Source of the DNA: Methanomicrobiales archaeon
GTDB lineage: Archaea > Halobacteriota > Methanomicrobia > Methanomicrobiales > JACTUA01
Reading direction: 5' to 3'
DNA: 6,355 nt
Assembly (NCBI GenBank): GCA_028678815.1
Contig: JAJRCS010000169.1
Coordinates: 1-6,355, forward strand
The notes beneath the pieces were generated by a model. The model had not been told where the DNA came from and ran no database searches. It was given only the letters and a program-made list of their open reading frames with translations. This document shows, piece after piece, positions 1 through 5,626 of this stretch. Numbering within the stretch: the first letter of the stretch is position 1; every line of letters starts with the position of its first letter. The position numbers and the translations under genes are program-made.

Positions 1-162
1 ACTCCGGACGACGGAGGTACCGACAGCCAGGAGCACGATGCCAAGGATGAGGGCTGAGGGGGACTGGTTCTTCGCATGGGTGAGATAGGAGAGGGCAGAG
101 AGCAGGATCAGGGCGAACCCGAAGATCGCCATGGCATATCCGGCTGTTTTATTCTTCTTCAC
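1..162 (-). CDS. Small membrane protein of unknown function, N-terminal part (runs off the window)
   Basis: The frame opens at a GTG (162-160) and stays open for 54 codons to the window edge, so the C-terminus is missing. The translation begins MKKNKTAGYAMAIFGFALIL. A short basic N-terminus is followed by a hydrophobic segment at about residues 7-27, a short polar loop (HAKNQSPS, about 29-36) and a second hydrophobic segment at about 37-52. That is a two-helix hairpin typical of tiny integral membrane proteins. I do not recognise the family and no catalytic motif is visible. GTG was chosen because it gives the basic cap before the first helix. ATG at 132-130 is an alternative but would start inside that helix. 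No Shine-Dalgarno sequence precedes the GTG, while a TATA-like stretch lies about 26 bases upstream, which would fit a leaderless archaeal transcript. It is divergent from the THEP1-type gene with a 25-base gap. Codon use is less GC-rich than in the trp genes. Confidence 0.55.
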   Translation of the reverse strand, partial: MKKNKTAGYAMAIFGFALILLSALSYLTHAKNQSPSALILGIVLLAVGTSVVRS

Positions 163-192
163 ATGACTGAGTAACCCATGGGCTGATATGAA
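147..192. promoter_or_regulatory. Candidate divergent promoter region between the membrane protein gene and the THEP1-type gene
   Basis: Only 25 bases (163-187) separate the two divergent starts, and this is among the least GC-rich sequence in the window. On the plus strand TTTTATTC (147-154) could be a weak archaeal TATA box for the gene starting at 188. A start of transcription about 26 bases downstream would leave a leader of about 12 bases. On the minus strand TTCATATCAG (192-183) lies about 26 bases before the GTG at 162, which suits leaderless transcription. Both matches to an archaeal box A are imperfect and each lies partly or wholly inside the opposing gene. This is inference from spacing and base composition only. 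Confidence 0.25.
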
Positions 193-754
193 TCCACTGA
201 TCCCGCCGCCGCTCACCCTGCAGAAGAACCTCCTCGTCACCGGCCCGCCCGGCTGCGGGAAGACCACCCTCGTCCGCCGTGTTGTCCAGGAACTCGGGGA
301 TTTCCCCGTGGCCGGTTTCTACACCGGGGAGATCCGGGAGGGGAGGGAGCGGGCCGGCTTCGCCCTCGTGAGCCTCGACGGGAAACGGGGGGTCCTCTCC
401 CACGTCCGGTTCCCGGGGCCGCAGCGGGTCGGGAGGTACGGGGTGGACATCCCCGGGTTCGAGGCATTTCTCGACGGGCTCAGGGCCGGGGAACCGTCCC
501 TCCGCCTCGTGGTCATCGACGAGATCGGGAAGATGGAGTGCCTCTCCGGGAGGTTCCGCTCCTTCATGAAGGAAAGGCTGGATTCCCCCGTGCCGCTCCT
601 CGCCACCATCGCCCTCAGGGGGACGGCCCCCATCGAGCAGGTGAAGGCGAGGCCCGATGCCCGGATCATCGCGATGAGCATGGAGAACCGGGAGCAGAGG
701 TTCCGGGAGGTACTCGGGGAAGTCCGGCGGCTGGTCGGGGAGAAGGGGGATTAA
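188..754 (+). CDS. THEP1-family nucleoside-triphosphatase (P-loop NTPase)
   Basis: The 188-residue protein is a single-domain P-loop NTPase of the THEP1/NTPCR family. Members hydrolyse ATP, GTP and other NTPs slowly in vitro, and their cellular role is unclear. The Walker A motif is GPPGCGKTT at residues 19-27 and Walker B is LVVIDEIGKME at 107-117. The family-typical GFYTGEIREG block, here continuing into a GF motif, follows at about 43-58. Length is normal for the family (about 170-190) and no signal or membrane segment is seen, so it is cytosolic. ATG 188 is the first start after an in-frame TGA at 164-166. No clear ribosome-binding site precedes it, so a leaderless or very short-leader mRNA is possible. 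The gene converges on trpA and the two stops overlap in the TTAA at 751-754. Nothing in the sequence links it to tryptophan synthesis. Function as an NTPase is secure; physiological substrate is unknown. Confidence 0.9.
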   Translation: MNPLIPPPLTLQKNLLVTGPPGCGKTTLVRRVVQELGDFPVAGFYTGEIREGRERAGFALVSLDGKRGVLSHVRFPGPQRVGRYGVDIPGFEAFLDGLRAGEPSLRLVVIDEIGKMECLSGRFRSFMKERLDSPVPLLATIALRGTAPIEQVKARPDARIIAMSMENREQRFREVLGEVRRLVGEKGD

Positions 755-759
755 TCCCC
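746..759. repeat. Perfect 14-bp palindrome containing the two convergent stop codons
   Basis: GGGGATTAATCCCC is its own reverse complement and is centred on the shared TTAA that supplies the TAA stops of both the THEP1-type gene (752-754) and trpA (753-751). As RNA from either strand it can form a 5-bp stem (four GC pairs and one AU) with a UUAA loop. On the plus strand, CGGGGA at 736-741 can alternatively pair with TCCCCG at 755-760 in a 6-bp stem. No T-tract follows on either strand, so it is not a canonical intrinsic or archaeal oligo-T terminator. A role as a weak bidirectional 3'-end or RNA-stability element is only a possibility. Confidence 0.5.
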
Positions 760-1545
760 GAGGGCATCCCGCATCCCGGTGATGAATCCCCTTATCTCCC
801 GGGCCATCCGGTCCGGGTCTCCCGCATGGGTCTCCACCAGGTCCACGATGGCAGACCCGACGATGATCCCGTCCGCCCCTGCCTCCTTCAGGGCCTGAGC
901 ATGCTCCGGGCGGGAGATCCCGAAGCCCACGGCGAGGGGGAGCCGGGTGCGGGGCCGGACCCGTCCGATGAGCCGGGAGGCCTCGCCGGAGAGCCGGTCC
1001 CGGGCACCGGTCACCCCGAGGAGGGAGGCGAGGTAGAGGAACCCGCTCCCTGACCCGGCGACGAGGCCGAGGCGTTCCTCCGATGTGGAGGGGGCGACGA
1101 GGAAGACCTGGTCGAGCTGGTTCTCCCGGGCCGCCGCCAGGGCCCGTTCCCCCTCCTCGGGGGGCATGTCCACGATGAGGACCGCATCGGCGCCGGCCTC
1201 CCGGGCTTCATGGTAGAACCGCTCCACCCCCCGCCGGTAGACCGTGTTGCAGTACACCATGAGGACGATGGGAATCTCGGAGACCTCCCGGATTCCCCGG
1301 ACCGCGTCAAAGTACCTGTCCACGGTCATGCCGGCCCCGAGGGCACGGGTATGGGCGTGCTGGATGGTCGGGCCGTCGGCGACGGGATCCGAGAAGGGCA
1401 TCCCAAGCTCCAGGATATCGGCCCCCCCCCCGATGGCCGCCCGTGCCGCCACGGTGAACCCGGCCGTATCCGGATGGCCCGCGACGAGGTAAGCGATGAA
1501 GGCGGGCCGGCCGAGCCTCCCGAAGAGATCCCCGATCCTGGTCAT
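751..1545 (-). CDS. trpA: Tryptophan synthase alpha chain
   Basis: The alpha subunit cleaves indole-3-glycerol phosphate to indole and glyceraldehyde-3-phosphate and channels indole to TrpB in the cytosolic alpha2-beta2 complex. The 264-residue protein is a complete TIM barrel of normal length. The signature [17 protein letters not shown] (46-62) carries the two catalytic acids, Glu46 and Asp57, equivalent to Glu49 and Asp60 of the Salmonella enzyme. Further conserved elements are the flexible-loop GVTGAR (177-182), the phosphate-binding GFGIS (208-212) and [12 protein letters not shown] (223-234). ATG 1545-1543 overlaps the trpB stop as ATGA, and a G-rich ribosome-binding stretch (GGGGGGA, 1557-1551) lies five bases upstream, so the start is firm; open frame further upstream is not coding. 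It is the last gene of the operon and its TAA overlaps the stop of the convergent NTPase gene. Residues 39-41 are encoded within a run of ten G. Confidence 0.97.
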   Translation of the reverse strand: MTRIGDLFGRLGRPAFIAYLVAGHPDTAGFTVAARAAIGGGADILELGMPFSDPVADGPTIQHAHTRALGAGMTVDRYFDAVRGIREVSEIPIVLMVYCNTVYRRGVERFYHEAREAGADAVLIVDMPPEEGERALAAARENQLDQVFLVAPSTSEERLGLVAGSGSGFLYLASLLGVTGARDRLSGEASRLIGRVRPRTRLPLAVGFGISRPEHAQALKEAGADGIIVGSAIVDLVETHAGDPDRMAREIRGFITGMRDALGD

Positions 1546-2714
1546 GCCAGTCCCCCCGTCAGCCGGGCCGCCTGTTCGAGATCCTTGTCCCCCCGGCCCG
1601 AGAGGTTCACGATGACGATATCGTCCCGGCCGAGCTCCCCCTTCATCTTCACGAGCTGCGCCACGGCGTGGGCCGACTCGAGGGCCGGGATGATCCCCTC
1701 CCTCCGGGAGAGGAGGGTGAAGGCGGCGAGGGCTTCCCGGTCGGTCACCGCGGTGTACTCGACCCTGCCCGAGTCCTTCAGCATCGCATGCTCCGGGCCG
1801 ACCCCCGGGTAGTCCAGGCCGGCCGCGAGGCTGTGGGTCTCGAGGACCTGCCCGTCCCCGTCCTGGAGGAGGTAGGAGAGGGCCCCGTGGAGGACACCCG
1901 GCGAACCGCCGCAGAGGGAGGCCCCGTGCCTGCCGCTCCCGAGCCCCTCGCCACCGGCCTCCACCCCGATGAGCCGCACGTCGTCCCGCAGGAAGGGGTG
2001 GAAGATCCCGATGGCGTTCGAGCCGCCGCCCACACAGGCGATGACGGCGTCGGGGAGCCGGCCCTCCTTTCCGAGGACCTGGCCCCGGGCCTCCCGGCCG
2101 ATGACCGACTGGAACTCCCGGACCATGAGGGGGAACGGGTGGGGCCCGACGACGGAGCCGAGGAGGTAGTGGGTGTCCCGGACCGAGGAGGCCCAGTCCC
2201 GGAGGGCCTCGTTCACCGCGTCCTTCAGGGTCCGCGTCCCCGACGTGACGGGGATCACCTTCGCCCCCATGAGCTCCATCCGGTAGACGTTCGGCTGCTG
2301 CCGTGCCATGTCCACCTCCCCCATGTAGACCTCCACGGGCAGCCCGAGGACCGCCCCGGCGATGGCCGTCGCGACGCCGTGCTGTCCGGCCCCGGTCTCG
2401 GCGATGAGCCGCTTCTTCCCCATGAACCTCGCAAGGAGGGCCTGGCCGAGGGTGTTGTTCAGCTTGTGGGCCCCGCCGTGGAGGAGATCCTCCCGCTTCA
2501 GGCAGACCCGGAAGCCCAGGTCGTCGGACAGGTTCCGGCAGAAGGTGAGGGGGGTGGGCCTCCCCGCGAACTCCGCGAGGTACGAGTCCAGGGTGGCGGT
2601 GAAGGCCGGGTCCTTCCCGAACCGGCTCAGGGCCTCGTCGAGCTCCCCGAGGGCGCCCATGAGGGCCTCGGAGACGAACTGTCCCCCGAAGGCCCCGAAC
2701 CGTCCCTTCTTCAC
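1542..2714 (-). CDS. trpB: Tryptophan synthase beta chain (TrpB1 type)
   Basis: This PLP enzyme condenses indole from TrpA with L-serine to give L-tryptophan. The protein has 390 residues, the usual TrpB1 length. [15 protein letters not shown] (80-94) holds the Schiff-base lysine Lys84. AETGAGQHG (105-113) contains Glu106, matching the catalytic Glu109 of Salmonella. GGGSNA (229-234) binds the cofactor phosphate, [12 protein letters not shown] (299-310) belongs to the closing domain and NLSGRGDKD (370-378) lies near the pyridine nitrogen. It lacks the length expected of TrpB2, and tight linkage to trpA supports the TrpB1 assignment. The start is GTG 2714-2712, giving the typical N-terminus (V/M)[15 protein letters not shown]. 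This GTG overlaps the trpF stop as GTGA and follows a GAGGGGGG ribosome-binding sequence at 2729-2722. In-frame ATG codons further upstream would extend into trpF and are rejected. Its TGA overlaps the trpA ATG. Confidence 0.97.
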   Translation of the reverse strand: MKKGRFGAFGGQFVSEALMGALGELDEALSRFGKDPAFTATLDSYLAEFAGRPTPLTFCRNLSDDLGFRVCLKREDLLHGGAHKLNNTLGQALLARFMGKKRLIAETGAGQHGVATAIAGAVLGLPVEVYMGEVDMARQQPNVYRMELMGAKVIPVTSGTRTLKDAVNEALRDWASSVRDTHYLLGSVVGPHPFPLMVREFQSVIGREARGQVLGKEGRLPDAVIACVGGGSNAIGIFHPFLRDDVRLIGVEAGGEGLGSGRHGASLCGGSPGVLHGALSYLLQDGDGQVLETHSLAAGLDYPGVGPEHAMLKDSGRVEYTAVTDREALAAFTLLSRREGIIPALESAHAVAQLVKMKGELGRDDIVIVNLSGRGDKDLEQAARLTGGLA

Positions 2715-3289
2715 GGGAGAGCCCCCCTCGCAGCCCGGATGAAGGCCGTGACGAGCGAGGGATCCTTGACCCCCGGCCGCACCTCCACGCCGGACGCGAC
2801 GTCCACCGCATAGGGCCTGACCGACCGGATGGCTTCGGCCACGTTCCCGGGGGTGAGCCCCCCGGCGAGGATGACGGGGACCCGCGCTTCCCACACCGCA
2901 TCGCGGGCATACCCGGCATCATAGAGGCTTCCCGTACCCATAGACCCGTCCACCACGAGGGCATCGCAGTCATCCCTCAGGGGATCCCCGGGCTTCACCA
3001 CGCGGATGACCTTCGCCGGAGGCTTCCCGGGGAACATGAAGGAATGGGAGATCTGGATGGCCCCCGGGTGGAGGGCGATGATGCCCTCAAGATCCTCCTG
3101 GGACCTCGTATGGGTCACCGCCACCGTGGTAGTGAAGGGCCCGACGGAGGCAAAGATCTCCCGCGCCCGCTCGGGAGTCACGCACCGGGGGGAGTCGGAG
3201 AAGAGGATCACCCCGATGGCAGATGCCCCCGCTCTCTCGGCGTGGCGGGCATCCACGGCCCGGGTGATACCGCAGATCTTCACGCGCAT
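2711..3289 (-). CDS. trpF: N-(5'-phosphoribosyl)anthranilate isomerase
   Basis: TrpF performs the Amadori rearrangement of phosphoribosylanthranilate to CdRP, the substrate of TrpC. The 192-residue protein is a TIM barrel, slightly shorter than many homologues. VKICGITR (3-10) carries the catalytic cysteine, Cys6. Asp114 in [11 protein letters not shown] (110-120) fits the position of the general acid. The C-terminal phosphate-binding loops are [10 protein letters not shown] (141-150) and VDVASGVE (162-169). Two motifs are unusual: the canonical QLHG is replaced by QISHS (79-83), and GGTG reads MGTG (117-120). The key Cys and Asp remain, so I expect activity. ATG 3289 overlaps the end of trpC by 10 bases and has GGAGGGG five bases upstream. 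The third codon is a GTG (3283) that would give a 4-base GTGA overlap, so it is an alternative start, less well spaced from the ribosome-binding site. The TGA overlaps the trpB GTG. Confidence 0.95.
   Translation of the reverse strand: MRVKICGITRAVDARHAERAGASAIGVILFSDSPRCVTPERAREIFASVGPFTTTVAVTHTRSQEDLEGIIALHPGAIQISHSFMFPGKPPAKVIRVVKPGDPLRDDCDALVVDGSMGTGSLYDAGYARDAVWEARVPVILAGGLTPGNVAEAIRSVRPYAVDVASGVEVRPGVKDPSLVTAFIRAARGALP
2722..2729 (-). promoter_or_regulatory. Ribosome-binding site supporting the trpB GTG start
   Basis: GAGGGGGG ends seven bases before the GTG at 2714. It lies inside trpF and, together with the GTGA overlap, supports GTG 2714 over the upstream in-frame ATG codons. Confidence 0.6.
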
Positions 3290-4035
3290 ACGAACCCCTC
3301 CACGGCCTTCCCCGGGTCCGCGGATGCCATGAGGGAGGTCCCGATGAGGAAGGCATCGCAGGTGGGCCGGAGCATCCGGACATGGCCGGGGGTGAGGATA
3401 CCGCTCGCTGAGATAACCGTCCTCCCTGCCTTCCGGAGCACCGGGCCGAGGGCGAGGGTAGTGGAGAGGTCCGTCTCCATGGTCCGGAGGTCCCGGTTGT
3501 TCACGCCGATGAGCCGCGCGCCGGTCCGGAGGGCGGCCTCAGCCTCCTCCCCGGTATGCACCTCGACGAGGGATTCGATCCCGAGGGCCTTCGCCCTCTC
3601 CACGAACCCGGGGAGCCGGTCCCCGAGGAGGGAGGCGATGAGGAGGACGGCGTCTGCCCCGAGGGAGGCCGTCTCGTCGAGCTGGACGGGGTCGATGATG
3701 AAGTCCTTCCGAAGGACCGGCACCGCAACAGCCTCCCGGACGAGGGCAAGGGACTCCGGGGATCCCCCGAAGAACCGGGGCTCGGTGAGGACCGAGAGGG
3801 CGCAGCAGCCACCGGAGACGAGTTCGCCCGCGATCTCTTCGGGGTGGGCAGGGGTGCGGATCTGCCCCCTCGTGGGCGATGCGAACTTCAGCTCGGCGAT
3901 GATGGCGTTCCTGCCGGGTGGCCGGGAGACGGCATCCGAGAGGCTCCGGTGCTTACGGGAGGGGCGGGGAAAGCTCCTGCCTTCCATGGCCCGGACCCGT
4001 TCCCGGGTGGCCTCCAGGATATCATCCAGGATCAT
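3280..4035 (-). CDS. trpC: Indole-3-glycerol-phosphate synthase
   Basis: TrpC closes the indole ring of CdRP with loss of CO2 and water, giving indole-3-glycerol phosphate for TrpA. The 251-residue TIM-barrel protein has normal length and is monofunctional. Residues matching the Sulfolobus solfataricus enzyme are Glu48 and Lys50 in IAELKFASPTRG (46-57), Lys110 in VLRKDFIID (107-115), Glu158 in LVEVH (156-160), Asn180 in IGVNNRDL (176-183) and Ser211. FLIGTSLM (229-236) forms the C-terminal phosphate site. The strongly conserved S-E-S-G-I motif reads SASGI (209-213), so the active-site Glu (Glu210 in Sulfolobus) is Ala210. All other catalytic positions are intact and the gene sits in a whole operon, so it is probably functional. 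ATG 4035-4033 overlaps the trpD stop as ATGA. Its stop lies 10 bases into trpF. Confidence 0.96.
   Translation of the reverse strand: MILDDILEATRERVRAMEGRSFPRPSRKHRSLSDAVSRPPGRNAIIAELKFASPTRGQIRTPAHPEEIAGELVSGGCCALSVLTEPRFFGGSPESLALVREAVAVPVLRKDFIIDPVQLDETASLGADAVLLIASLLGDRLPGFVERAKALGIESLVEVHTGEEAEAALRTGARLIGVNNRDLRTMETDLSTTLALGPVLRKAGRTVISASGILTPGHVRMLRPTCDAFLIGTSLMASADPGKAVEGFVCA
3295..3301 (-). promoter_or_regulatory. Ribosome-binding site of trpF
   Basis: GGAGGGG lies inside the 3' end of trpC, five bases before ATG 3289 and eleven before the alternative GTG 3283. The spacing favours the ATG. Confidence 0.6.
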
Positions 4036-5054
4036 GGTGAGGCCCCCGCCGTTCTCCCGACGAAGGCCTCGAGCTTCCTGAGGGCCATCCCTGAATCGAT
4101 GGATTCCTCGGCAAGGGAGATCCCCCCGCCCATGGACCTCGCGAGGCCCCCGAGGTATATCGCGGCCCCGGCATTCATGAGGACGGCGTCCCGTGCAGCT
4201 CCCCGCTCCCCCGAGAGCACCTCCCTGAGGATCCGGGCGTTCTCGGAGGCGTCCCCCCCCCGGAGATCGGCGAGGTCCGAGAGGGGGATCCCGAAGTCTC
4301 CGGGCTCGATGGTGTATTCCCTGATCCCGCTCTCCCCGATCTCGGCCACCCTGGTCGGGCCGGTGCTCGTGATCTCGTCCAGGCCCCCGCCATGGACGAC
4401 CATGGCCCGCTCGGCCCCGAGGAGTTGGAGGACCCCGGCCATGGTGGCGATGGCATCCGGCCGGTAGACCCCCAGGAGCTGGATCCGGGCACCGGCAGGG
4501 TTCGTGAGGGGCCCGAGGAGGTTGAAGACCGTCCGGAGGCCGAGCTCCTGCCTGATCCCTGCCACCCTCTTCATGGCCGGGTGGTAGAGGGGGGCGTAGA
4601 GGAAGGCGATGCCGGTGGACCGGAGGACCCCGGCCATCCCCTCCGGGGGGATCTCCAGCCGTGCCCCGAGGGCGGTGAGGACGTCGGCAGACCCGCACCG
4701 GCTCGTCACCGAGCGGTTGCCGTGCTTCACGACGGGAAGGCCGGCCCCGGCGACCACGAAGGCCGCCGCCGTGCTCACGTTGAAGGTCCCGGATTCGTCC
4801 CCCCCGGTCCCGCAGGTGTCGATGCACGGCCCCGCGATCTTGTGGGGGAAGGGGACGGCGAACTCCCGCATCGCCCCCGCGAACCCGGCGAGCTCGTCGC
4901 TCTTCGCCCCCTTCATGGAGAGGGCGGTGAGGATGGCCCCGACCTGGGCGGGGGTCGCCTCCCCGGTCATGATGGCCCGCATCACCGATGCCGCCTCCTC
5001 CCGGGAGAGGTCCCGGGGAGAGGCGAGGGCGATGACCGCCTCCCGGGGGGTCAT
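4032..5054 (-). CDS. trpD: Anthranilate phosphoribosyltransferase
   Basis: TrpD transfers the phosphoribosyl group of PRPP to anthranilate, the second committed step of the pathway. The 340-residue protein has the standard length of a stand-alone enzyme and is not fused to TrpG. An N-terminal helical segment (about 1-70) precedes the PRPP-binding DTCGTGGDESGTFNVSTA (79-96), with GTGGD at 82-86 and NVST at 92-95. KHGNRS (110-115) and CGSADVL (120-126) help form the anthranilate and PRPP sites. NLLGPLTNPAG (178-188) and HGGGLDE (221-227) follow, Asp226-Glu227 being the Mg-binding pair of the family. ATG 5054 overlaps the trpG stop as ATGA, and GAGGGGGG (5063-5056) immediately upstream serves as ribosome-binding site. 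Its TGA overlaps the trpC ATG. A run of nine G encodes part of RGGD at 266-269. Confidence 0.97.
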   Translation of the reverse strand: MTPREAVIALASPRDLSREEAASVMRAIMTGEATPAQVGAILTALSMKGAKSDELAGFAGAMREFAVPFPHKIAGPCIDTCGTGGDESGTFNVSTAAAFVVAGAGLPVVKHGNRSVTSRCGSADVLTALGARLEIPPEGMAGVLRSTGIAFLYAPLYHPAMKRVAGIRQELGLRTVFNLLGPLTNPAGARIQLLGVYRPDAIATMAGVLQLLGAERAMVVHGGGLDEITSTGPTRVAEIGESGIREYTIEPGDFGIPLSDLADLRGGDASENARILREVLSGERGAARDAVLMNAGAAIYLGGLARSMGGGISLAEESIDSGMALRKLEAFVGRTAGASP

Positions 5055-5626
5055 GCCCCCCTCGCCGACAGGAAGTTCGCGAGGATCTCCCGTCCTTCCC
5101 CGGTCAGGATGCTCTCCGGGTGGAACTGGACGCCCTCGATGGGGTATCTCCGGTGCCTGAGGCCCATGATGCAGCCGTCGTCGAGGCTCTCGGCCGTGAC
5201 CTCGAGGTCGGGAGGGAGGGAATCCCGATCCGCGATGAGCGAATGGTACCGGGTCGCGGTGAAGGGATTCCTGATCTGATCGAAGATTCCCTTCCCGTCG
5301 TGGCTGATGGGGGAGGTCTTGCCATGGACGGGCTTCCCGCCCCGGACGACCTTTCCCCCGAAGGCGGTGCAGATGGCCTGGTGCCCCAGGCAGACCCCCA
5401 GGGTGGGGACCTCCCGGGAGAGGGTGGCGAGGGCCGTGAGGCAGAGGCCGGACTCCTCGGGGCGGCCGGGCCCCGGCGAGAGGATGATACGGTCGAAGGC
5501 ATGCCGCTCCAGGGCCTCCGGCGGGGCGTCGTTCATGATGACCTCCGGGACCCCCCCGAGGGAGCCCACGAGCTGGGTGAGGTTGTACGTGAAGCTGTCA
5601 TAGCAGTCGATGACGAGCACCCTCAT
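5051..5626 (-). CDS. trpG: Anthranilate synthase component II, glutamine amidotransferase subunit
   Basis: TrpG hydrolyses glutamine and passes ammonia to TrpE for anthranilate synthesis. The 191-residue protein is a complete class I amidotransferase domain of normal length with no fusion. Conserved blocks are [10 protein letters not shown] (7-16), the oxyanion-hole [11 protein letters not shown] (50-60), the nucleophile elbow GVCLGHQ (77-83) with Cys79, the TrpG/PabA-typical HGKTS (101-105), and GVQFHPESI (165-173) with His169 and Glu171 completing the triad. Sequence alone does not separate TrpG from PabA, and one subunit may serve both pathways; the operon decides the name. ATG 5626-5624 overlaps the trpE stop as ATGA and is preceded by GGAGGG with a six-base spacer. 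Upstream in-frame codons to 6343 are antisense-like low-complexity sequence inside trpE and are not part of the protein. Its TGA overlaps the trpD ATG. Confidence 0.96.
   Translation of the reverse strand: MRVLVIDCYDSFTYNLTQLVGSLGGVPEVIMNDAPPEALERHAFDRIILSPGPGRPEESGLCLTALATLSREVPTLGVCLGHQAICTAFGGKVVRGGKPVHGKTSPISHDGKGIFDQIRNPFTATRYHSLIADRDSLPPDLEVTAESLDDGCIMGLRHRRYPIEGVQFHPESILTGEGREILANFLSARGA

Noticed and set aside
1668..2813. A 381-codon open frame on the plus strand opposite trpB
   Set aside because: It lies entirely antisense to trpB and the end of trpF, is rich in Gly, Pro, Glu, Arg and Val without any domain pattern, and is expected from high-GC codon bias on the opposite strand.
751..2973. 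A 740-codon minus-strand frame that could suggest a fusion upstream of TrpA
   Set aside because: The first part is out-of-frame sequence of trpB with no protein-like composition. A clear TrpA N-terminus begins at ATG 1545 in an ATGA overlap.
3280..4827. Long N-terminal extension of TrpC in the same frame up to 4827
   Set aside because: The upstream portion is out-of-frame trpD. TrpC homology starts at ATG 4035, which overlaps the trpD stop.
4392..5279. A 295-codon open frame on the plus strand opposite trpD and trpG, with similar ones at 3044-4081 and 5120-5833
   Set aside because: All are low-complexity shadows antisense to well-conserved Trp enzymes and show no recognisable motif.
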